In this document: positions 1 to 5,995 of the stretch, in pieces | Numbering within the stretch: position 1 is the first letter of the stretch | Layout of the letters: every line of letters begins with the position of its first letter | Assembly: GCA_031263265.1 (NCBI GenBank) | Contig: JAISGE010000018.1 | Location: 1-10,173, forward strand | Direction of reading: 5' to 3' | Length of the DNA: 10,173 nt | Source of the DNA: Treponema sp. | GTDB taxonomy: Bacteria; Spirochaetota; Spirochaetia; Treponematales; Breznakiellaceae | Position numbers and translations under genes: made by a program | Notes under the pieces: generated by a model | Database searches by the model: none | What the model was told of the DNA's origin: nothing | The model's input: the letters and a program-made list of their open reading frames with translations, nothing else

Positions 1-71
1 ACCACCATAATCGGAAAACACCAACATTGACTTATTCGACAGCCTCGTTCCCTGCCTCTCTGTATTTTAAT

Positions 72-100
72 TTGACAATGAAGCTGCACCGTGGTATTAT
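72..100 (+). promoter_or_regulatory. Sigma70-type promoter of the selenium operon
   Basis: A perfect TTGACA -35 box (72-77) and a TATTAT -10 box (95-100, one mismatch to consensus) are separated by the ideal 17 bp. Transcription would start near 107, about 9 bases before the first base of tRNA-Sec. This placement suits a tRNA transcript that needs only a short 5' trim by RNase P. No other promoter is evident before the downstream selenium genes, so they are probably read from here. Confidence 0.72.
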
Positions 101-115
101 ATTACTGCTATATAC

Positions 116-209
116 GGAGGTGAATGTCGCCTGGTGGCGGCTACGGACTTCAAATCCGTCAAAGGGCGGAAACGTCTTTGGTGAGTTCGATTCTCACACG
201 CCTCCGCCA
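116..209 (+). tRNA. selC: tRNA-Sec (selenocysteine tRNA, anticodon TCA)
   Basis: This 94-nt RNA is charged with serine, converted to Sec-tRNA by SelA, and decodes UGA at selenoprotein recoding sites. The cloverleaf is readable by eye. The acceptor stem pairs 116-122 with 199-205. The D stem has six pairs (126-131 with 136-141) and a 4-nt loop, a hallmark of tRNA-Sec. The anticodon stem is 143-147/155-159, with loop 148-154 and anticodon TCA at 150-152. The long variable arm (160-180) is capped by a GAAA tetraloop. The T arm is 181-197. The discriminator is G206 and CCA is encoded at 207-209. Bacterial tRNA-Sec normally has eight acceptor pairs; here the eighth (A123/A198) would be an A-A mismatch. 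Six T residues (210-215) follow directly. The yedE start lies 32 nt downstream, so this is probably the first element of the selenium transcript. Confidence 0.97.
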
Positions 210-241
210 TTTTTTGTGCAAAAGACCGTAGGAGTAATACG

Positions 242-1318
242 ATGAATGAAAAGAAATGGCCGGTTATGCTGTTGGCCGCAGGCGGCGTTACCGGGGCATT
301 GGCGGTGCTGTTAACGGTATTTGGAAATCCCGCCAATATGGGTATATGCGTGGCCTGTTTTATCAGGGACACCGCCGGTGCTCTGGGGCTGCACAGTGCG
401 GCAACCGTACAGTACCTTCGTCCTGAAATAGCGGGCTTTATTGGGGGAGCCTTTATTCTTTCCCTAGCTCGCCGGGAGTTCCGCGCTTCAGGCGGCTCAG
501 CGCCCTTGCTGCGGTTTTTCATCTCAGTTTTTGTCATCATAGGTGCTCTGGTGTTCCTAGGCTGCCCCCTGCGCATGGTGCTGCGTCTTGCAGGGGGAGA
601 TATGAACGCCCTGGTGGGGCTTGCGGGCTTTGTAAGCGGCATTGCCTTGGGTTCCGTGATGCTGAAAAGGGGTTTTTCCCTGGGACGCGCCCACGACCAA
701 CCACGAGTGTCGGGCTTTATGATGCCCGCATTGGCAGTGGCGCTGCTGGTATTCCTGCTGGTAAGGCCCGCGTTCATCCGTTTCAGCGAAACAGGCCCGG
801 GCTCAATGCACGCGCCGGCGCTGCTGGCTTTGGCTGCCGGTCTTGTCGTAGGTGGCATTGCCCAGACAAGCCGTATGTGTATGGCCGGCGGCTTTCGGGA
901 CATGATCCTCATTAAGAATCCTTCAATGCTGCTTGTTTACGCGGCGGTGTTTGCCGCCGCGCTTATCGGTAATCTGCTGACAGGCAGGGTACATGTCGGT
1001 TTTGCTGGTCAGCCTATAGCCCATAATGATTTTGTGTGGAACTTTTTGGGCATGGCCCTCGCGGGCTACGGTTCTGTCCTGCTTGGCGGCTGTCCGCTGC
1101 GCCAGACCATTATGGCAGGAGAAGGCAGCGCGGACGGGGCGGTCTGCGTTTTGGGTCTCTTGGTCGGGGCAGCCATCAGCCACAACTTTGGCCTTGCGGC
1201 TTCTCCTGCCGGTGTGCCACTTAACGGCCAGATTGCCTGTGTTACGGGCTTTGTGGTACTTACCTGCATCGCGCTTTTAAATAGCAACGGCAGTCGAAAA
1301 GGAGCGGTAAAAGCATGA
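242..1318 (+). CDS. yedE: YedE-family putative selenium transporter
   Basis: This is a 358-aa polytopic inner-membrane protein of the YeeE/YedE (sulfur-transport domain) family, of the subgroup that co-occurs with selenium genes. The probable role is import of a selenium or sulfur oxyanion or thiol compound. Nearly the whole chain consists of hydrophobic segments. A two-fold internal repeat is visible: a Cys-containing segment followed by an R-D pair (C36/C39 with R42-D43; C213 with F-R-D after it), each followed by a G-C-P-L-R motif (C108 and C284). In characterised YeeE/TsuA proteins conserved cysteines line the path that passes thiosulfate; the same role here is inferred from the family. 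The start at 242 is supported by TAGGAG at 229-234. Its stop overlaps the next gene's ATG as ATGA (1315-1318), which indicates translational coupling. Location between tRNA-Sec and selA is the main argument for selenium rather than sulfur. Confidence 0.9.
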   Translation: MNEKKWPVMLLAAGGVTGALAVLLTVFGNPANMGICVACFIRDTAGALGLHSAATVQYLRPEIAGFIGGAFILSLARREFRASGGSAPLLRFFISVFVIIGALVFLGCPLRMVLRLAGGDMNALVGLAGFVSGIALGSVMLKRGFSLGRAHDQPRVSGFMMPALAVALLVFLLVRPAFIRFSETGPGSMHAPALLALAAGLVVGGIAQTSRMCMAGGFRDMILIKNPSMLLVYAAVFAAALIGNLLTGRVHVGFAGQPIAHNDFVWNFLGMALAGYGSVLLGGCPLRQTIMAGEGSADGAVCVLGLLVGAAISHNFGLAASPAGVPLNGQIACVTGFVVLTCIALLNSNGSRKGAVKA

Positions 1319-1536
1319 GTGCTTCAAATGTAGTGGATGCCCGTGGCTTGTCTTGTCCGGAACCTGTTCTGTTGACGGAGCAGGCGTTGCGGGAGTATGG
1401 TGCGGCGTCCTTTTCCGTGGACGTGTCCAGCGCCGCGGCCCGGGACAATGTGAAGAACCTGCTTGAGAGCAGAGGACGTGCGGTGCGGGTGGAGGCGACG
1501 GTTGGCGGATGGCGCGTAAGCACGGGAGCGGGTTGA
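1315..1536 (+). CDS. TusA/YedF-like selenium-relay protein, single domain
   Basis: This is a 73-aa cytoplasmic protein with the SirA/TusA fold signature: a short beta strand, then D-A-R-G-L-S-C-P-E-P with the reactive C14 of the CPxP motif, then a helix and two strands. TusA proteins carry sulfur as a persulfide on this cysteine. The YedF relatives found beside selenium genes are thought to handle selenium in the same way. The YedF family typed with selenium genes is usually about 200 aa, with an added DsrE-like C-terminal domain; this protein has only the N-terminal domain. The start is clear: AAAAGGAG at 1297-1304 lies 10 nt before an ATG that overlaps the yedE stop. It probably accepts selenium imported by YedE or released by a cysteine/selenocysteine lyase. 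The substrate is inferred from context and is not visible in the sequence. Confidence 0.85.
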   Translation: MSASNVVDARGLSCPEPVLLTEQALREYGAASFSVDVSSAAARDNVKNLLESRGRAVRVEATVGGWRVSTGAG

Positions 1537-1537
1537 G

Positions 1538-1795
1538 GTGCGGATGCTGCTTACCTTTGATTCGATAAGTGCGAGTCTGCGTTTACAGGGGGTGTACCGG
1601 GGACGGGGTTTTCTTTGTACCCTTATCCCCGTACCAAGAAACGTGAGTTCTTCCTGTGGCTATGCTGCTGAGGTAGAGACAGAGGAACCAGGGGCGCTTT
1701 TGAAGCTGCTCGGGGAACTGGACGTGGAATGGAACACGATGTACCTGCCTTGCGGAAAGGAATACCAGGCGATTTATCATCGCAAGGCGGTTTGA
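1538..1795 (+). CDS. DUF3343 family protein, putative Se/S carrier
   Basis: This is an 85-aa soluble protein with the DUF3343 (putative Se/S carrier) signature. It has an N-terminal strand and short helix, then I-P-V-P-R-N-V-S-S-S-C-G at residues 30-41, where C40 is the conserved cysteine. The family is small (about 70-90 aa), common in anaerobes, and repeatedly found beside yedE, yedF, selD and selA. A carrier role for selenium or sulfur is a family-level proposal. The GTG start at 1538 lies one base after the previous stop, with GGGAG at 1524-1528 in good position. An ATG two codons later (1544) is possible but has poorer spacing. The stop codon TGA shares bases with the TTG proposed as the selA start, so carrier and SelA are probably made in step. 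Residue C72 near the C terminus could be a second thiol. Confidence 0.85.
   Translation: MRMLLTFDSISASLRLQGVYRGRGFLCTLIPVPRNVSSSCGYAAEVETEEPGALLKLLGELDVEWNTMYLPCGKEYQAIYHRKAV
1784..1795 (+). promoter_or_regulatory. Ribosome site and TTGA overlap at the selA start
   Basis: AAGGCGG (1784-1790, one mismatch to AAGGAGG) lies just before TTG 1792-1794, which shares two bases with the DUF3343 stop TGA 1793-1795. The AAGG core is 4 nt from the start, short but workable. A terminating ribosome could restart here directly. The choice between this start and ATG 1729 is by family N-terminal length and is not proven. Confidence 0.5.
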
Positions 1796-3231
1796 TTACG
1801 ACGGATTCCCCTACAAACAAGGTACTGCGTGCTATCCCGTCAATGGACGAACTCCTTAACGCTGCCTGGGCCGTTGCGTTTTACGGCTGCCTTGGAAGAG
1901 AGACGGTCAAAAAAATAATCACCGAGGCCCTTGACGGGTTAAAACACGATATATGCGCAGGCGCGCGACTCAGTTTGCCGGTGGCTGAACTTGCCGTGCT
2001 CCGCGCAGAAAGCCTCCTCCGGGTACGGTCGTCGAGTACGCTGAAACCGGTCGTTAATGCCACAGGAGTTGTGGTTTACACCAACCTTGGCCGCGCGCCG
2101 CTTGCGGATGAAGCGCTTCGCGCGGTATATGAGGTATCCGGTGCTTATAGCACTCTGGAATATTCGCTGGACAAAGGCGGCCGGGGTGGGCGCAATTCCC
2201 ACGTTGAATGGCTCATCTGCCGCATGACCGGAGCGGAAGCAGCGCTGGCCGTCAACAACAACGCGGCGGCGGTGTTCCTGGCGCTGTCAGCAACGGCTGC
2301 GGGGCGGGAAGTCATCGTGTCCTGCGGAGAACTTGTCGAGATAGGCGACTCGTTTAGGATTCCTGAGATACTGACCTTTTCCGGCGCAAAAATGAAAGCT
2401 GTTGGCTGCACAAACTCAACGAATATAGACGACTATCGTACCGCAATCACCGAAGCCACTGCGGTTTTGCTCAAGGTTCACCCATCAAACTACCGCATAG
2501 ACGGCTTTGTAAAATCAACATCCCGGGAGGAACTGGCGGCGCTTGCATCTTCCCGGGATCTAGTGTTCATGGAGGATCTCGGCAGCGGGTTGCTTTGTCA
2601 GCTTGACGTACCTTTTGCAAACCGGGAACACTCAGTTCGGGACTGCCTTAAAGCCGGTTCTGGCATCGTAACATTTTCCGGAGATAAACTGCTTGGCGGT
2701 CCGCAGATTGGTGTAATCGCCGGTTCAAAGCCGCTCATCGATAAGATGAAGCGTCACCAGCTTTTACGGGCCTTGCGGGTGGATAAAATGACGCTTGCGG
2801 CATTTGAGGCGACCCTCAGAATCTACCTTTCCGGCAGGCAGGGGGAGATACCGGTAATCAAGATGATCGAAGCAGACAAAAGCGAGCTCCTGAAAAAAGC
2901 CCGCTCCTTGTGCCGTATGTTGAAGGGTTCCACGGCAAACCTGAAATTGCCCCATCTCAAGCCTGGGGATGTTGCTGTTTCGGTTGTGGAGACTCGTGAT
3001 GCGGTAGGAGGCGGGGCTTACCCCACAGACTCCCTTCCCGGCTTCGGTGTAGAAATACGAGCCAGTTCCGTCAGGGTGGAAACCCTAGCTGCTGGTCTCA
3101 GGACCGCCCGTGTTCCGGTGATTGCAGGCATCCGCGATAACAGCCTCATCCTCCATGTCCGCACGCTTTTGCCCGGCGACGAGAAGCTAATCGCCGCCTC
3201 ATTCACCGAGGTTCTCTGTACCATAACGTGA
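1792..3231 (+). CDS. selA: SelA, L-seryl-tRNA(Sec) selenium transferase
   Basis: This PLP enzyme converts Ser-tRNA-Sec to Sec-tRNA-Sec with selenophosphate and forms a large ring-shaped homo-oligomer in characterised bacteria. From the TTG at 1792 the protein has 479 aa, close to the roughly 460 aa usual for the family. The N-terminal tRNA-binding region contains L-R-A-I-P-S-M-D-E-L-L. It is followed by V-N-A-T-G-V-V-V-Y-T-N-L-G-R, the N-N-N-A-A-A-V segment, and S-G-D-K-L-L-G-G-P-Q. K299 in the last motif matches the PLP lysine (K295 in E. coli). I prefer TTG 1792 because SelA N termini begin about 10-15 residues before the L-R-A-I-P motif, AAGG lies at 1784-1787, and TTGA gives a tight overlap with the DUF3343 stop. 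An in-frame ATG at 1729 would give 500 aa but has a weak ribosome site and a 67-nt overlap. SelA is the last gene of the selenium unit. Confidence 0.93.
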   Translation: MITTDSPTNKVLRAIPSMDELLNAAWAVAFYGCLGRETVKKIITEALDGLKHDICAGARLSLPVAELAVLRAESLLRVRSSSTLKPVVNATGVVVYTNLGRAPLADEALRAVYEVSGAYSTLEYSLDKGGRGGRNSHVEWLICRMTGAEAALAVNNNAAAVFLALSATAAGREVIVSCGELVEIGDSFRIPEILTFSGAKMKAVGCTNSTNIDDYRTAITEATAVLLKVHPSNYRIDGFVKSTSREELAALASSRDLVFMEDLGSGLLCQLDVPFANREHSVRDCLKAGSGIVTFSGDKLLGGPQIGVIAGSKPLIDKMKRHQLLRALRVDKMTLAAFEATLRIYLSGRQGEIPVIKMIEADKSELLKKARSLCRMLKGSTANLKLPHLKPGDVAVSVVETRDAVGGGAYPTDSLPGFGVEIRASSVRVETLAAGLRTARVPVIAGIRDNSLILHVRTLLPGDEKLIAASFTEVLCTIT

Positions 3232-3275
3232 GTTCAAGCGCAAACCATAAGAACTTATAAGCCCTCAAGCAGTAC

Positions 3276-3347
3276 CTGAAATATGACGAAAATTAGATAA
3301 AATGTAAGAAAAAACAAAAATAAGGCCATAGATCACTACAAGGAGGG
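3276..3347 (+). promoter_or_regulatory. Possible promoter and strong ribosome site before the FGE-domain gene
   Basis: The 121-base gap after selA is AT-rich. A TAAAAT -10-like box (3298-3303) has only a weak partner, CTGAAA (3276-3281), 16 bp upstream. The Shine-Dalgarno AAGGAGGG at 3340-3347 is near perfect and fixes the ATG at 3353. No GC-rich hairpin with a T tract is seen after selA, so some read-through from the selenium operon cannot be excluded. Confidence 0.35.
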
Positions 3348-3352
3348 GTCCT

Positions 3353-5077
3353 ATGAAAAGGACATCAAAATTAGCGCTTATAGGGGTGTTGAGTATCTTT
3401 ATTTCATTTGCCCTGGAAGCCCAGATAAAGCCGACGCTCACCATCCTGCCTTTTACCGGTGCGATTGGGGAAGATGAAGAAATCATTACATTATTATTTG
3501 CGAATCAAGAAGATCTCCGGACTGCTTTTACGGTGATACCTTGTACTACCAATTTTAAACGTATTTCCGAAGAGACCGCGACTCTTACTTCGGCAAACAA
3601 CCATGAGGCTTTTATTGGGGAAGTACAACAGGAGCTTAACGCAGACTTTACCCTAATGGTACGGGCTGAAAAGGTAGGAACCACGCATCTGGCCCTTATC
3701 TCATTGGTAGACCTGAAAACCCTCAGATTCTTAAGCGGTGAGTATCGGCAATACCGCAGCCTCAGCGAATTTCGCTATTCTGTACCGGATATGGTAGCCA
3801 ACCTGATACAGACCGCCCAGAGGGGGGATGAGGAATTGCCCAAGCTCACGGTCTTCCCCTTTTATATCCACGGGGTACCATCCTGGGAGGCGGATATATT
3901 AGTCCAATTACTCACCATTGAATTAGCAAACAGCCGCCAGTATGCGGTACTGCCCTGGGATTTAAGCATTGAAACCATGATCAGGGACTTCAGCATACCT
4001 TATTCCGGCATCATTGATCCTGACCGTATCAAAACCATCGGCATCATAACCAATATTCCCTATGTCCTTGCAGGAGATGTGCTTAACTTGGGAAGCACTA
4101 ACCTGTTCATAGCCTCTATCGTAGATACCGAAGAGGGAAACCTGGTCAGTGGAGGAGACATAGAATACAGGGCTATAAACGAGGATTTATCCCCCTTAAT
4201 GGCGGACCTGCTCACCTCCTTAAGCGGAGAACCGCTTCAGGTAACGCAGCGCCAAGAAACCACGGAACCGGTAAGAACCGAAACTGCTCCAGAGGAAACG
4301 GTACTGGCCGAAGCTGCTCCAGTACCGGAAGAGCGGCTTGTCCCCTTTGAACAAGGGGTCCGCATACCTGAAGGAATCGTGTTATTGGGAAGTCCTCTTT
4401 CAGAAGTTGCCCGGGATAGGGATGAAGTACAGCATAGGGTCAGGATCCTCAGTTTTTATATAGGAAAATACGAGGTAAGTCAGCAGGAATATAGCGCGAT
4501 GATGGGGACTAATCCCAGTTATTTCCGCGGGGATAGGTTCCCTGTAGAGCGGGTAACCTGGTTTGATGCGGTCCGGTACTGTAATACCCGGAGTATCAAG
4601 GAAGGCTTGACTCCGGCTTATGCTATTAATAATGAAGAAGTAACCTGGGATCAAAAAGCTAATGGGTACCGTTTACCCACAGAAGCAGAATGGGAATATG
4701 CCTGCCGGGCCGGTACTACTACGGCCTTTAATGTGGGAAATACCATAAACCCGAATCAGAGTAACTATGATGGAACCTATACCTATTCTGGCAGTTCCCG
4801 GGGAGTATACCGGCACGAGACAACAGCCATAGGCAGTTTTCCTCCGAATCCTTGGGGACTATACGATATGCACGGAAATGTTTATGAGTGGTGCTGGGAT
4901 GGGTATGGGGACTATGATTCCACAGATTGGGTTCCCAACCGGCGGATAGTCCGGGGTGGAAGTTGGTACAGCGCCCCCCAATACCTGCGTTCTGCTAACC
5001 GGGTACGCATGGCTCCATCTACCAAGACCACTTACTTAGGATTCCGGGTGGTACGGAACGCTGAATCAGGAGAATAG
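3353..5077 (+). CDS. Secreted FGE-sulfatase-domain protein lacking the catalytic cysteines
   Basis: This 574-aa exported protein starts at ATG 3353. A basic N terminus and hydrophobic core (residues 7-20) form a signal peptide, with likely cleavage after A23. Residues about 26-295 hold two related halves. Each begins with a T-L-T-I-L-P-F-like strand (residues 28-34; 165-170) and resembles CsgG/LpoB-like regions, a tentative match. A charged Pro/Glu-rich linker (about 298-335) leads to a C-terminal formylglycine-generating-enzyme (FGE-sulfatase) domain from about 337 to the end. Its hallmarks are the Y-E-V-S-Q-Q-E-Y segment, R-L-P-T-E-A-E-W-E-Y-A, M-H-G-N-V-Y-E-W, R-G-G-S-W (534-538) and L-G-F-R near the end. 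Active FGE carries two cysteines just after G-G-S; here those positions are S540 and L545. It therefore probably does not make formylglycine and may bind ligand or protein at the surface or in the periplasm. Its TAG stop abuts the next GTG start. Confidence 0.85.
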   Translation: MKRTSKLALIGVLSIFISFALEAQIKPTLTILPFTGAIGEDEEIITLLFANQEDLRTAFTVIPCTTNFKRISEETATLTSANNHEAFIGEVQQELNADFTLMVRAEKVGTTHLALISLVDLKTLRFLSGEYRQYRSLSEFRYSVPDMVANLIQTAQRGDEELPKLTVFPFYIHGVPSWEADILVQLLTIELANSRQYAVLPWDLSIETMIRDFSIPYSGIIDPDRIKTIGIITNIPYVLAGDVLNLGSTNLFIASIVDTEEGNLVSGGDIEYRAINEDLSPLMADLLTSLSGEPLQVTQRQETTEPVRTETAPEETVLAEAAPVPEERLVPFEQGVRIPEGIVLLGSPLSEVARDRDEVQHRVRILSFYIGKYEVSQQEYSAMMGTNPSYFRGDRFPVERVTWFDAVRYCNTRSIKEGLTPAYAINNEEVTWDQKANGYRLPTEAEWEYACRAGTTTAFNVGNTINPNQSNYDGTYTYSGSSRGVYRHETTAIGSFPPNPWGLYDMHGNVYEWCWDGYGDYDSTDWVPNRRIVRGGSWYSAPQYLRSANRVRMAPSTKTTYLGFRVVRNAESGE

Positions 5078-5959
5078 GTGGTTTATTCCTGTCTCCATAC
5101 CCATTCTACGTTCTGTGATGGGCAGGATACGATTGAAACCCTGTGCCAGAGGGCATACCAAAAGGGTTTGGTGTCTCTTGGGTTCAGTTCCCATGCGCCG
5201 GTGTATCGCAAAACCGGGTTCTGTACTGATTGGCATATTCAGGAAGATCGCTTTGAAGCATACCTGGACGCAGTACGGGAGGCCCGCCAGCGCTGGGAAG
5301 GGAAGATTCGGATATTTCTCGGTCTGGAAATTGATTATATTCAGGGACTCATGGGTCCAGGAGACCGGGACTATCAAGGCCTTGGCTTAGATTATCGTAT
5401 CGGTTCAGTGCATTATGTGATTCCACCTCGGGGCTCCCCTTTTGCGGTAGATGATAGTCCTGCAGTATTTGAAAAAGGTATCCGGGAGGGATTTTCCCAT
5501 GATCCGGAAGCCTTAGTGGAAGCGTATTGGGACACGGTTGAAGGGATGATCCTGGCCGGCGGTTTTGATATCTTGGGACATACGGATTTAATAAAGAAAA
5601 ACAAGTCCCCTTATGAGGGAAAAAGCTGGTTTTCCTTGGAAAGCCCGGGTTATCAGCGCCGCATGAGGGGTATTGCCGATACTATTGGGGCTTCCCCGTT
5701 GGTGGTAGAAGTGAACACCGGGGGGCTTAATCGTTCTACAATCGCAGAGACCTATCCTTCCTGTGCCCTGTTACGGCTTTTACAGGGAAACCAAGTACCA
5801 GTTATCATTACCGCGGATGCGCATAAAGCGGAAGACCTGGACGGCCATTATCCTGCAGCGCGGGAAACCCTGGTTCAGGCAGGATATACTCATGGGGTTT
5901 TATTTGAAGGAACCATAAACGGGGTTCCTCAGTGGCGGAAAGAACCCTTGGGGGAATAG
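5078..5959 (+). CDS. PHP-family histidinol-phosphatase (HisJ/HisK type)
   Basis: This is a 293-aa cytoplasmic metal-dependent phosphoesterase of the PHP superfamily. In the HisJ/HisK family it dephosphorylates L-histidinol phosphate to L-histidinol, late in histidine synthesis. All expected metal ligands can be placed: H7 and H9 (H-T-H), D14, H39 (S-S-H-A-P), E84 (G-L-E-I-D-Y), H112 (G-S-V-H-Y), H168 (G-H-T-D-L-I) and D247/H249 (A-D-A-H). Length fits the usual 260-290 aa. Translation starts at GTG 5078, directly after the TAG of the FGE-domain gene. AGGAGA at 5068-5073, inside that gene's 3' end, is the ribosome site. No other histidine gene is nearby, so the physiological substrate could be a different phosphate monoester; the family call is firmer than the pathway. 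Confidence 0.85.
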   Translation: MVYSCLHTHSTFCDGQDTIETLCQRAYQKGLVSLGFSSHAPVYRKTGFCTDWHIQEDRFEAYLDAVREARQRWEGKIRIFLGLEIDYIQGLMGPGDRDYQGLGLDYRIGSVHYVIPPRGSPFAVDDSPAVFEKGIREGFSHDPEALVEAYWDTVEGMILAGGFDILGHTDLIKKNKSPYEGKSWFSLESPGYQRRMRGIADTIGASPLVVEVNTGGLNRSTIAETYPSCALLRLLQGNQVPVIITADAHKAEDLDGHYPAARETLVQAGYTHGVLFEGTINGVPQWRKEPLGE

Positions 5960-5995
5960 CAAGTAACGCAAAAACATGTTAGCTCAGGAGATTAC

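Noticed and set aside
27..245. 72-codon open frame on the plus strand at the window start
   Set aside because: It runs straight through the promoter and the tRNA-Sec gene, so it is not a credible protein gene.
97..912. 271-codon open frame on the minus strand
   Set aside because: It is antisense to tRNA-Sec and yedE, very rich in Arg, Pro and Ala, and typical of the mirror frame of a GC-rich membrane protein gene.
3226..3290. UGA readthrough (selenocysteine) at the end of selA or other genes
   Set aside because: The sequence after each TGA runs into a stop within a few codons or starts another gene, and no conserved protein motif continues past it.
3232..3352. Intrinsic terminator after selA
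   Set aside because: Only short AT-rich palindromes such as CTTATAAG are present, with no GC stem followed by T residues.
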